Source: an uncultured bacterium (lineage in GTDB: Bacteria; Bacillota; Clostridia; Lachnospirales; Lachnospiraceae). From it: a stretch of 64,000 nucleotides of DNA. The translations under genes and the position numbers were made by a program. Below, piece after piece: positions 36,401 to 45,044 of this stretch. The stretch spans positions 1 through 64,000 of the forward strand of contig CAMWUN010000018.1 of NCBI GenBank assembly GCA_947177425.1, written 5' to 3'. Position 1 is the stretch's first letter. The number at the start of each line of letters is the position of its first letter. The notes under the pieces are model-generated. The model saw only the letters and a program-made list of their open reading frames with translations, was not told where the DNA came from and searched no databases.

Positions 36401-37765
36401 TTAACCAATCATAATTTTTTCAACAGGCATCTGAACCGGAGGAACCTTCTTCCGTTCCGTAAAGGAAAGGGCAAAGGACATGCTTCCAATACGCCCGCAA
36501 TACATCAGCAGAATCACCACAATCCGGGAACTGGTGGATAAATCTCTGGTAAGTCCAGTGCTCATCCCTACCGTACCAATTGCAGAGAACACTTCAAACA
36601 TCACGTCCTCCACCGGAAGCGAGGGCTGCTTAAAACAGATAAAAATAATTGACGCCACCGCCAGCAAAAGGCTGATGACCACCACGTTGCTGGCCTTGCG
36701 TATCACATCGTCATCCAGACGCCTGTGAAAAATATTAACGCCTTTGCTCTCCCTTAAGTTTGACCACACATAAATCACCAGCACCAGCATCGTCACGGTT
36801 TTAATCCCCCCTGCTGTGGAGCCGGGGCTTCCCCCGATAAACATCAGCACCATGGTCAGCAGCTTCGAGGCATTGGTCAGTGCTCCTGTGTCAATGGTAT
36901 TAAATCCTGCCGTCCTGGCAGTCACAGAACTGAACGCGCTGGCAAGCAGCTTATCCCCTCCGCTCATACCTGCCAGCAGGTTGTCTTTTTCAAACAGGTA
37001 GTATAAAGCGATCCCGCCTATGAGAAGTACAGCAGTTACCAACAACGTAATTTTCGTGTGCAGCATATATTTTTTGAAATGGAACTTATTCTGCCTTAAA
37101 TCGCTCCACACAAAGAACCCGATGCCGCCCAGAATAATCAGCGCCATCAGCACCAGATTAATCAGGATATCTCCGTAAAATTCCACAAAAGAAGAATACT
37201 CTCCCGAATATCCCCCCATCAGGTCAAAGCCTGCGTTGCAGAATGCGGATATAGAGTGAAAAAGCCCATAGAGTATTCCCCGTCCCACACCAAATACCGG
37301 AATAAAGCGTGCCGCCAGAAGTACGGCTCCCGCTCCCTCAAATAAAAGCGTCCCCAGAAAAGCAGTTTTTACCAGACGGATAATACCTCCCATCTGCATA
37401 TAATTCATGCTTTCCTGCAAAAGCCCCCTGGCCCGCAGGGATATTCTCTTTTTCAGAGCCATGGCAAGGAGAATTCCCATGGTCATAAAGCCAAGGCCGC
37501 CTATCTGTATCATGGTAATGATAATCAGATGCCCCGCAGCCGTCCAGTGGGTGCCCGTATCCACTACCACCAGCCCTGTCACGCAGGTAGCGCTTGCCGC
37601 CGTAAAAAGCGCTGTGAGAAACCCCGTCTTTCCTCCCTCCGCCGTGGATATTGGGAGCATAAGGAGAAGCGTCCCTGCCAGTATTACCATAAGATATCCC
37701 ATGGCAATAATACGCACATACGTAAGCTTTATAAATTTACTGTGTATCTTATTTAATATTTTCAT
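36401..37765 (-). CDS. ktrB: Potassium uptake channel subunit (KtrB/TrkH type)
   Basis: A 454-residue ion-conducting subunit with four membrane-pore-membrane repeats. The four selectivity-loop segments can be seen as SATCVTGL, SAFCNAGF, ARTAGFNT and GTVGMSTGL. The length fits KtrB. It forms an operon with ktrA and probably imports potassium in exchange for or together with sodium. No strong promoter was identified in the 170 bp to the divergent trpS. Confidence 0.95.
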   Translation of the reverse strand: MKILNKIHSKFIKLTYVRIIAMGYLMVILAGTLLLMLPISTAEGGKTGFLTALFTAASATCVTGLVVVDTGTHWTAAGHLIIITMIQIGGLGFMTMGILLAMALKKRISLRARGLLQESMNYMQMGGIIRLVKTAFLGTLLFEGAGAVLLAARFIPVFGVGRGILYGLFHSISAFCNAGFDLMGGYSGEYSSFVEFYGDILINLVLMALIILGGIGFFVWSDLRQNKFHFKKYMLHTKITLLVTAVLLIGGIALYYLFEKDNLLAGMSGGDKLLASAFSSVTARTAGFNTIDTGALTNASKLLTMVLMFIGGSPGSTAGGIKTVTMLVLVIYVWSNLRESKGVNIFHRRLDDDVIRKASNVVVISLLLAVASIIFICFKQPSLPVEDVMFEVFSAIGTVGMSTGLTRDLSTSSRIVVILLMYCGRIGSMSFALSFTERKKVPPVQMPVEKIMIG

Positions 37766-37938
37766 TTTGGCCGCTCCAGAATTCTTTTCTTACATTTTTC
37801 TATTTTATACCATCTCACCTCCAAAATCCACATTAAAAAAATTGATAGGAAATTCTTCTCAGATAGTGTATAATAAAGCCGACAGGCATTTTGCCCAAAG
37901 ACAATATTTGTTAAAAATCAACAAAAGGAGTATCAGAC

Positions 37939-39021
37939 ATGTCAAAAATTATTTTAACCGGTGACAGACCTACCGGACGTCTTCATGTAGGACATTACGC
38001 AGGTTCCCTTAAACGCAGGGTGGAACTGCAGAACTCCGGTATATACGATAAAATCTTTATAATGATTGCCGATGCCCAGGCACTTACGGACAATGCGGAA
38101 CAGCCTGAGAAAGTACGGCAGAACATCATTGAGGTGGCGCTGGATTACTTATCCTGCGGTCTTGACCCAGCCCTTTCCACCCTGCTTATCCAGTCCCAGA
38201 TTCCCGAACTCTGCGAACTTTCCTTTTACTACATGAACCTTGTGACAGTATCCAGACTGCAGAGAAACCCTACCGTAAAGTCCGAAATCCAGATGCGCAA
38301 CTTTGAGGCCAGCATCCCGGTAGGCTTCTTTACCTATCCCATCAGTCAGGCAGCGGATATCACTGCTTTCAAAGCCACCACCGTCCCTGTAGGCGAAGAC
38401 CAGCTCCCCATGATAGAGCAGACCCGGGAAATCGTACGCAAATTCAATTCCATTTACGGTGATGCACTAGTAGAGCCCGATGTGCTCCTTCCCGACAACA
38501 AAGCCTGCCAGCGGCTCCCGGGCATTGACGGCAAGGCTAAGATGAGCAAATCCTTAAATAACTGTATCTACCTTTCCGACACGGAAGAAGATGTGCGCAA
38601 AAAGGTAATGTCCATGTTTACCGACCCCAACCATCTCCAGGTCTCCGACCCCGGACAGGTAGAGGGCAACCCTGTGTTTATTTATCTGGACGCTTTCTGC
38701 AGGGATGACATGTTTGCGGAATACCTTCCCGAATATGCAAATCTGGAAGAACTGAAAGCCCATTACACCAGAGGCGGGCTTGGCGACGTAAAAGTGAAGA
38801 AATTCCTTAATAAGGTGCTTCAGGAAGAACTTGCTCCCATCCGCGCCAAAAGAAAAGAATGGGAAAAAGATATCCCCGGCGTCTATGAGATTCTCCGCAA
38901 GGGCAGCATGGAAGCACAGGAAACCGCGTCCAGAACCCTTGACGATGTGAAAAAAGCCATGAAAATCAACTACTTTGATGACCATGCACTGATTGCGGAA
39001 CAGGCCCAGAAATATTCTTAA
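37939..39021 (+). CDS. trpS: Tryptophanyl-tRNA synthetase
   Basis: Charges tRNA-Trp. The 360-residue class I enzyme has the HIGH-type motif [15 protein letters not shown] (10-24) and the KMSKS motif [11 protein letters not shown] (about 200). AAAGGAG precedes the ATG. A TATAAT lies at 37869-37874, which gives a leader of only about 60 bases, too short for a T-box. Some genomes carry two trpS genes of different type; the second, if any, is not in the window. Confidence 0.95.
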   Translation: MSKIILTGDRPTGRLHVGHYAGSLKRRVELQNSGIYDKIFIMIADAQALTDNAEQPEKVRQNIIEVALDYLSCGLDPALSTLLIQSQIPELCELSFYYMNLVTVSRLQRNPTVKSEIQMRNFEASIPVGFFTYPISQAADITAFKATTVPVGEDQLPMIEQTREIVRKFNSIYGDALVEPDVLLPDNKACQRLPGIDGKAKMSKSLNNCIYLSDTEEDVRKKVMSMFTDPNHLQVSDPGQVEGNPVFIYLDAFCRDDMFAEYLPEYANLEELKAHYTRGGLGDVKVKKFLNKVLQEELAPIRAKRKEWEKDIPGVYEILRKGSMEAQETASRTLDDVKKAMKINYFDDHALIAEQAQKYS

Positions 39022-39032
39022 TTCCTGTTTCC

Positions 39033-39094
39033 ATTCTGGAACTGCAAATCGGTAATCCCATTCGTGGAATCTGATTTGCGGTTCCGTTCAGAAT
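39033..39094 (+). other. Strong hairpin after trpS
   Basis: ATTCTGGAACTGCAAATC pairs with GATTTGCGGTTCCGTTCAGAAT (about 16 pairs, small bulge). Only a short A-rich sequence follows, so it is not a classical terminator; it may stabilise the trpS mRNA or be a dispersed palindrome. Confidence 0.5.
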
Positions 39095-39156
39095 AACAAA
39101 CCATGCGGTCAGAAGATGCCGTCTTTCCAATGGCATCAAACCGATAATCCCTGTAT

Positions 39157-39429
39157 CTAAAATAGATATCCCTGTATACAAGTCCATGTACCCATGCCTG
39201 ACAGCAATGCGGCTACAGCCCTGCGGCTTTTTTCATAAGCAAGCGCGGACTTAAGATTCCCTTTATTCAGTTCCGGAACAAATACTGGAGAACCGCATTC
39301 AGCGCAATAGGCTTCTTTACCCGTATAGCAATATTCCCCACCTTTAATGGTTCCTGCCATTGGAACAGTACTGACAATATACGCAACATCATCGCTACAT
39401 TCTTCACAAAATGTCTCATTTTTGTTCAT
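39157..39429 (-). pseudogene. Truncated MqsA-like antitoxin
   Basis: 90 codons beginning MNKNETFCEECSDDVAYIVS, with a second zinc pair in YCAECGSPVFVPELNKGNLK. This is the N-terminal zinc-binding part found in MqsA-type and related antitoxins of type II toxin-antitoxin systems. The helix-turn-helix domain that should follow is missing: after about residue 55 the sequence departs from the family and stops at residue 90. No toxin gene is adjacent. GGAGG precedes the ATG. Confidence 0.5.
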
Positions 39430-39571
39430 GGCAGCGCCTCCTTATGCTTCTCAAATTATCGGAATAAGTACTCTATGGGTTTATTTCTCCTGTGGAATGA
39501 AATAACCACTGTCCTGTCGGTCTGCTTCCCGGCATAAGTACACAGACACTGCGCCAGCTTCCGTGTCGCGC

Positions 39572-40024
39572 TCACAGCATCTTCTCATAAATCACCCATT
39601 CTTCGTCCATTTTTGCCCCGATATGTTCATAAAAGGAACGGGAATTTTGATTCCACCCAAGGCACTTCCATGACATTTTCAGGCAGTCATTCTCCCTTGC
39701 AATTTCCTCAAGCCTATCCAGAAAGCGGTTGCCAATCCCCTTTCCCCTGTATGCTTTCTGCACATAAATATCTTCCAGATAAAGCACTTTTTTTGCCGGA
39801 AAAGAAACCACCTGATAATAATATGCCGCAAATCCTACAATCTGCCCATCCATTTCCGCTTTCAGCATATGAAGCAGATTGTCCTTAAAAATAAGCTTGC
39901 CCATCTCCTCCATAGACGCGGAGAAATAGTCCTCCAGCTTTTCATAAGCCGCAAACTCACCATAGAGACGGTAAATCTCCTCCATGTCTTTTTCTTCCAC
40001 CGGTTTGATTTTTACATCACTCAT
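39572..40024 (-). CDS. GNAT family N-acetyltransferase
   Basis: A 150-residue acetyltransferase similar in pattern to the diamine acetyltransferase branch: KKVLYLEDIYVQKAYRGKGI with GNRFLDRLEEIARE forms the acetyl-CoA loop (about 84-110), and CLGWNQNSRSFYEHIGAKMD is the C-terminal signature with Asn and Tyr. The start is the ATG at 40024 behind GGGGGC; an ATG at 40036 overlaps that site. Substrate not known. Confidence 0.87.
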   Translation of the reverse strand: MSDVKIKPVEEKDMEEIYRLYGEFAAYEKLEDYFSASMEEMGKLIFKDNLLHMLKAEMDGQIVGFAAYYYQVVSFPAKKVLYLEDIYVQKAYRGKGIGNRFLDRLEEIARENDCLKMSWKCLGWNQNSRSFYEHIGAKMDEEWVIYEKML

Positions 40025-40043
40025 AATTGCCCCCATTTCTTTT

Positions 40044-40166
40044 GTTGGTATTCATGGTCTAAAGACCGCTCATAGCAACGATTCGGGGCGATAATACCCC
40101 TCACACCTGAATCAGGTTCTCACGGAATGCGCAGCCCGTGCGCATTTCTGAGCCATAAATAGTAAC
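40044..40166 (-). mobile_element. Second copy of the MITE, inverted
   Basis: Reverse complement of the 29707-29850 element: shared blocks include TGCGCATTCCGTGAGAAC, GATTCAGGTGTGAGGGG and ATCGCCCCGAAT. Ends are GTTGGTATTCATGG and AGTAAC. Flanks TTTCTTTT (40036-40043) and TTTCTTTG (40167-40174) agree at 7 of 8 positions, again an 8-bp target duplication. It is 123 bp because part of the inner loop is missing. Confidence 0.8.
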
Positions 40167-40261
40167 TTTCTTTGCAAAAACCAATTTCCACTTGCAATTT
40201 ACCGCAGAAACTTTATACTGATAGTATCATTGTTACAAATTATAACAAAACAGGAGCGTCT

Positions 40262-40765
40262 ATGAAAGCGTATCAGATAAAAGATATCAAAAACTTTATG
40301 ACCAGGTTACTTGGTTCGGACTCTTTTGACAGTTTTCTCCTTGCGGAAGCTTCCATCACAACTTACAATACTTTCATAATCGACGGCCATATAGAGAAAG
40401 CATTTTTTACAGGGGATGTCAACGATGACAACATCCTGCCGCCTTATGAATTTTCCCAATGGAAAAATATGCGTTCGGTCTGCTTTGACTTGATTAAAGG
40501 GAAGCGGACGCCTGTGGGTTTCAAGCTGGTGCTTCATTTAAAGCCTGAACTCATCGCACAGATACTTGAGCAGGGAAACGCTTCTGTCACCCTGGCCGAT
40601 ATCAAAGCCTTTGTTTTGAATATAAAATACGATGGCAGTATGCTCACCTGCATCACTGCCACCGCTTTTCATGCATTTCTTCCTGATAAGACTCCCGATA
40701 AACTCTGGGATGGATATTTCACCCATTTTCTTTCGGAAAAAGAGATTATGTTTGAGGAGGGTTAA
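40262..40765 (+). CDS. DUF5721 family protein
   Basis: A 167-residue soluble protein: MKAYQIKDIKNFMTRLLGSD, SFDSFLLAEASITTYNTFII and CFDLIKGKRTPVGFKLVLHL. This pattern is the DUF5721 family, common in Lachnospiraceae, with no known function. AGGAGCG lies before the ATG at 40262; the frame extends upstream to 40172 without a ribosome binding site. It converges on the coiled-coil gene with an 18-bp gap and no terminator in between. Confidence 0.8.
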   Translation: MKAYQIKDIKNFMTRLLGSDSFDSFLLAEASITTYNTFIIDGHIEKAFFTGDVNDDNILPPYEFSQWKNMRSVCFDLIKGKRTPVGFKLVLHLKPELIAQILEQGNASVTLADIKAFVLNIKYDGSMLTCITATAFHAFLPDKTPDKLWDGYFTHFLSEKEIMFEEG

Positions 40766-40783
40766 ATCACCAAACTGTAGATA

Positions 40784-41743
40784 TTACATAAGCGTATCTA
40801 CTGCGGCTCCTTTGATATCCTCTTCCACCAGTTTCATCTTGTCCATAATCTTCTTGATTTCCCTCTGGACATCCTCCATGGTGTTCTCTGCCTCTACCAT
40901 AAAGTCGGTAGCGGCTTCTGCTACTTCCTCGGCAAATTCTTCTTTTTCTTCCTTTTCCTCTTTTCTCTTCTCGACCTTTTCCTCTTCTTCTTTTTCCTTT
41001 TCTGCCTTCTCCGCTGCTTCTTCCTTCTTTTCTTCCATTTCTTCGTCGATATGGTCTTTGGCTTCTTCAAACAGCATACCAATAATGTCCTTGCTGGCCG
41101 CCTTAAGAATATCCTCCGCGGCGTTGGAAGCTTTCAGCATGGTCTGGGATTTTAGCTGCGCACTTTTCAAATCAGAAATGGCATGATTTTCCGCTTCTAT
41201 TCCCGTCTTGGCCTCTTCTATCTCCTTTTCAAAGGTGCTGCCGCTGGCCCGCATATCTAAGGAACGCTGCTGGTATTCGGTAGGGCCGCCTGCCTCTGAG
41301 ATTTCCTTAAGGCGCTGCTGTTCCTCTTTGGTCAACTGTTCCGCCCCCGGCTTAAATGCGTCCGCCGCTTTCTCAAGCAGACGCAGATCCTTTTCTTCCT
41401 GGGAATCCGCATCAACGCCATACTGGTCACGCAGGGCTTCCCTCTCTTCACCAATCCGTTTCAGTTCCTCATTGGCCCTGCCGATAACATCTTTGTATTC
41501 CTTCATCTTGTCTCTTCTTGCCGCAAGGTCATCGTCAAGCTTCCGGTCACTTGCCCATGCATCCCCGATAACCTTCATGGCCTGCTTCTGCGCATCCTGC
41601 TTTTTCTTTGCAATCGGATCAAAAGCTTTATTTAAATTTCCTGCATAAACATTACTTTGTCCGGATTTGTCTTCCTGCACACCATTATTTCGCTCCCGCC
41701 GGGTGTTGTCACCCATAAAAATTGCCGTGTTCTGTACTTTCAT
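40784..41743 (-). CDS. Charged coiled-coil protein of unknown function
   Basis: 319 residues, nearly all predicted helix. The N-terminal part (about 1-60) is polar (MKVQNTAIFMGDNTRRERNN). Long coiled-coil segments lie at about 60-120 and 145-215. At about 230-275 there is a very charged stretch (EKEKEEEEKVEKRKEEKEEK), then a last amphipathic helix. No signal peptide or membrane segment. AAGGAGG precedes the ATG. Not recognised; such genes occur in Lachnospiraceae. A TATAAT with a sigma-D-like ACGATAT lies about 130 bp upstream, but this is weak evidence for motility control. Confidence 0.75.
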   Translation of the reverse strand: MKVQNTAIFMGDNTRRERNNGVQEDKSGQSNVYAGNLNKAFDPIAKKKQDAQKQAMKVIGDAWASDRKLDDDLAARRDKMKEYKDVIGRANEELKRIGEEREALRDQYGVDADSQEEKDLRLLEKAADAFKPGAEQLTKEEQQRLKEISEAGGPTEYQQRSLDMRASGSTFEKEIEEAKTGIEAENHAISDLKSAQLKSQTMLKASNAAEDILKAASKDIIGMLFEEAKDHIDEEMEEKKEEAAEKAEKEKEEEEKVEKRKEEKEEKEEFAEEVAEAATDFMVEAENTMEDVQREIKKIMDKMKLVEEDIKGAAVDTLM

Positions 41744-42013
41744 AGTTCCATCTACCTCCTTAATCAGGGTATTCCTTTACCCCCATTTCTTCTGCCGCAC
41801 TGACAGCAGATTTTCCAGCAAAGCCTGCTGTAAACCCTATAGACAGACTTTGTATGCAAACTTTAATATTATATCGTCATTTTCCCTAAAGGTGCTTAGC
41901 CTGCATAGGGCAAATGTAACGAATTGTACAAAATTATGTGTGAACTGACTTCTGCTCCAAAGCCTGCTTGTCAGAGGTGATTGTGAATATGATGCATGTT
42001 TACATGGTGCATA

Positions 42014-44269
42014 TTATCTGACCTGCTCGTCAAGATACAGTTTTACCCTGCTCTGTATAATTCCGGCGACTTCGTCTATGGGTTTTTGATCTTTAAAGTA
42101 TGCGTCAGCTTCTTCATTAATGATCCCAAGAATATCTGTATTGTACTTATAGCGGTTGCCGGCATCAGCAACTAAATTTCTGACCGCTTCCACGTCGGCA
42201 GGCTCAGCGTTAAAAACTTCAAAATAATGATTGCCCTCAGAAAAATATCCCTTAGGAAGTTCATATGTGACGCCATCCACCGTTTCCATATCTTTTTGCC
42301 GGGCCTTTTCCATGGCTTCATCAAACTTGTCTTGAAAGACAGGGAATCCCTGGCCATCCCAGCCATTTTGCATATAATACTTCACAAATTCCCATGCATC
42401 GCCTTTATCATCCGAATAATTTGATATGGCAAGCTGGCTTCCTCTGTATCCAATTGCTGTACCGCTTCCGCCTGCTGTAGGATATCCGACAAAAGTAAGC
42501 TCACCGCCGTATAATTCTGACTGAATCTGATAATCCGCCACACTGGAAATAACTCCTATAGACAAAAGAATATTACCTTCTGCAATTGCCTGCGACACAC
42601 CTGTCTGGGTATATCCGCCGGAATACTCTTTGGCAAACCGAAGCAGGTCTTTAAAGTAATCGCCTGTAAACTCACATTCTCCGGTTTCCCAGTTAATAAA
42701 CTCATCCATGCCAAAAGTGCATAATGTAGTCAGCACAGGTTCATCCATGGAAAACCCGTAAATTGCATCAATTGTCTTTCCGTTTTCCCCTAATATCTGC
42801 ATCAGTTCATTTAATGTAACGCCTTTATGATTACCTATCTTATTCCTGTTTCCCCATACTGTGTATAATTGGAAACCCGGCGCCATATTCAGGAGTTGTC
42901 CGTCTATCTCATACGCTTCTCTGACAGAGGGCAGTATTTTATCCTGACTTAAGTCCCTATCATCCTGCATGAATTTATATAAATCGGCAAATACCCCTTT
43001 ATCCGCCAGCATTTCATAATTAATCATGGATACTTCCATGATATCCGGCGCACTGCCCGTAACCACATCCAGCTTCAACCTTTCAACACTCTGCTCAAAA
43101 TCTCCGTCTTCCTGATAGTACGTCTTTATATTTATCATGACATCAGGATTACTGCGGTTAAAATCAATGACCGCTTTCTGGATATCCTGTGTCAGTTGAA
43201 TCAGACCCAGGGTTATCACCGTCTTATTTACTTCTCCTTTAGAAAGATTCACATATCCTGACACGCCCTCATGGGTGTCAATTACTTCTATGGAGTTATT
43301 ATTTTCGCCTATATACAAAATGTCAGACTGTTCAATGCCATATGTTGCCCAGCAAAGAATGTTGTCTGTTTTATTACTGTCCAGATTATACATATACAAT
43401 GTTCCATTGCGGCTAAATAAAAGCCCGTCTTCCGTTACAGCCACTGTTTCAATTTCTCCCTCATCAGAATCTGCAATCTGCTTTGTCTCATCACCAAAAG
43501 CCCTTTTCTCCAAGTCTATTTCACGAATGTATATGCCTTCATCATCAGAGGTGACAGCAACAGGCTTTCCCCTTTTACTGACATAAAAGTACTTAAGTTT
43601 AGAGCCGCCTATTGCCGGTACCTGGGTATAAAACAGAGTATTTAACTCCGTATTTTTAACATATATTCTGTCCACCATTACATATACATCCGCATCAATT
43701 TCGTAAGGGAGATTCTCTATTTCGGCCGCAGGAATGCCCATTTCACACCACAGGTAAAGATTCCCATCGGTTCCTGCCGCTATCTTTTTAATTGACTGGG
43801 ACTGTGCATTCATGGTATCTTCCAGTACCATATTATTCATTTCATGTAACGTCCCGGCCATATCTATTTTCCACACAATGGTACCATTATCCATATAATT
43901 GCATACAACCAGATAAATATTTCCCTCATTGTCAGATGTCAGACTCTGTATCCCCAACGCTTCGCCTGACATGGGCACGGTTATTTCATTTATTATTTTT
44001 CCTGTATTTTTATCCTGCACTGTAACCACAGGCGAGGAATCGGTTATGGCTCCGCCATAGACAACATCTCCCACAATCTCTGCCGCGCTGTGCTCTTTGT
44101 TCAGGGAAATGATATTTGTCTGGTATATGCTCTCTGCCTCTGGTATGGGTTCAATATTCACCATGTCCTGGATATCATTACCGGCTGACTCTGCTTCTGT
44201 GTTTTTACAACTACATAAAAAGAGACAGGAAATTATTAATGCTATCGTATAAATCAAATGTTTTTTCAT
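42014..44269 (-). CDS. Large lipoprotein: repeat region joined to a solute-binding-protein domain
   Basis: 751 residues. A lipoprotein signal peptide (IALIISCLFLCSCKN, lipid-modified Cys about 21) anchors it outside the membrane. Residues about 35-370 contain repeated short strand patterns with conserved Gly and Asn (LTSDNEGNIYLVVCNYMDNG, IAAGTDGNLYLWCEMG, VAVTSDDEGIYIREID), like a beta-propeller. Residues about 380-750 look like a family 1 extracellular solute-binding protein (VIDFNRSNPDVMINIKTYYQ, SAPDIMEVSMINYEMLADKG, GDAWEFVKYYMQNGWDG). No ABC permease is adjacent, so it may act as a sensor. GAGG precedes the ATG. It lies downstream of the BlaR1/BlaI pair in the same direction. Confidence 0.8.
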   Translation of the reverse strand: MKKHLIYTIALIISCLFLCSCKNTEAESAGNDIQDMVNIEPIPEAESIYQTNIISLNKEHSAAEIVGDVVYGGAITDSSPVVTVQDKNTGKIINEITVPMSGEALGIQSLTSDNEGNIYLVVCNYMDNGTIVWKIDMAGTLHEMNNMVLEDTMNAQSQSIKKIAAGTDGNLYLWCEMGIPAAEIENLPYEIDADVYVMVDRIYVKNTELNTLFYTQVPAIGGSKLKYFYVSKRGKPVAVTSDDEGIYIREIDLEKRAFGDETKQIADSDEGEIETVAVTEDGLLFSRNGTLYMYNLDSNKTDNILCWATYGIEQSDILYIGENNNSIEVIDTHEGVSGYVNLSKGEVNKTVITLGLIQLTQDIQKAVIDFNRSNPDVMINIKTYYQEDGDFEQSVERLKLDVVTGSAPDIMEVSMINYEMLADKGVFADLYKFMQDDRDLSQDKILPSVREAYEIDGQLLNMAPGFQLYTVWGNRNKIGNHKGVTLNELMQILGENGKTIDAIYGFSMDEPVLTTLCTFGMDEFINWETGECEFTGDYFKDLLRFAKEYSGGYTQTGVSQAIAEGNILLSIGVISSVADYQIQSELYGGELTFVGYPTAGGSGTAIGYRGSQLAISNYSDDKGDAWEFVKYYMQNGWDGQGFPVFQDKFDEAMEKARQKDMETVDGVTYELPKGYFSEGNHYFEVFNAEPADVEAVRNLVADAGNRYKYNTDILGIINEEADAYFKDQKPIDEVAGIIQSRVKLYLDEQVR

Positions 44270-44318
44270 TGGTATCCTCTTTTTACTACAATCACTTATT
44301 CATGGCATTTCAACCGTT

Positions 44319-44438
44319 TTACAGCATGGGTAAGAAAACAAAATATTGATAATTTAAATGATTATCTGCATCTTTTGTAAATCCTAAAAAACCTAAAAGC
44401 GAAAGTATCGGTAGAAATTTTAAATGAATCTTTCTCAA
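44319..44438 (-). CDS. Small protein of 39 residues, TTG start
   Basis: AAGGAAGG precedes a TTG that encodes MRKIHLKFLPILSLLGFLGF, then TKDADNHLNYQYFVFLPML. The LPILSLLGFLGF segment resembles the start of small Lachnospiraceae membrane proteins (DUF3796-like), which are longer. It may be a short form or a truncated gene. It lies 50 bp before the large lipoprotein. Confidence 0.45.
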   Translation of the reverse strand: MRKIHLKFLPILSLLGFLGFTKDADNHLNYQYFVFLPML

Positions 44439-44496
44439 TGGTATCACCTTCCTTTTAAAGCTGATAAAATAAATCTTTCCAATATTATTTTTCAAA

Positions 44497-44901
44497 TCAC
44501 CTCTTGATATTTCTTAGCTGAACTTTATTTTGAAAAAGAAAATATAAGTTAATTCCAATGAAAATAAGTATATGATTTTCACTATTAGCTAAATAACTGA
44601 AAAGTGCTACATTTATATATGGCAAAGCAACTATCAGTAAAAGAACACATAAATTTATGAATGTAAGTGTTTTAACTGATTTACTTTGTATAGACTTAAG
44701 GTGGCTAATATATATTACAGTAAAAATTCCTGTAAGTATATTTATTAGTAAACGGGCAATATAAATACAACCAATACGATTTACAGAATAAGTATATACA
44801 TTTTTATATGCTATATCAAAACATACCAAACATACAATATCTAAATAAGGAATTAGAAATTTTAGTGTTGGTGAAAGCTTAATTCTTTTTAAAGTTGTCA
44901 A
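44497..44901 (-). CDS. Hypothetical membrane protein, TTG start
   Basis: A 134-residue protein with four hydrophobic segments (LKFLIPYLDIVCLVCFDIAY, IYIARLLINILTGIFTVIYI, LTFINLCVLLLIVALPYINV, HILIFIGINLYFLFQNK). It starts with TTG at 44901, nine bases after GGAGG. AT-rich compared with its neighbours. I do not recognise the family. It stands between the BlaR1-like receptor and the small 39-residue ORF. Confidence 0.65.
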   Translation of the reverse strand: MTTLKRIKLSPTLKFLIPYLDIVCLVCFDIAYKNVYTYSVNRIGCIYIARLLINILTGIFTVIYISHLKSIQSKSVKTLTFINLCVLLLIVALPYINVALFSYLANSENHILIFIGINLYFLFQNKVQLRNIKR

Positions 44902-45044
44902 TTTTTATTACCTCCTATATAAAGTGCCTGAATGATATGTCCATATTGTTTTGGTTCTCTTTATGTGTATCTGGTTTTAATAAGTATATGATATTAAATG
45001 CGTCTCCAATTAATTACACAAACGGTTCTCACCACAAAATTTTA

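Noticed and set aside
37800-37938. T-box leader in front of trpS
   Set aside because: The leader from the TATAAT at 37869 is only about 60 bases and has no T-box sequence or terminator.
41755-41880. Protein-like frame ending in SAVSAAEEMGVKEYPD just before the coiled-coil gene
   Set aside because: No start codon with a ribosome binding site in this frame; it may be a gene remnant or chance.
41860-41900. Sigma-D (motility) promoter for the coiled-coil gene
   Set aside because: TAAG ... ACGATAT is close to the consensus but spacing and bases are imperfect, and a normal TATAAT overlaps it.
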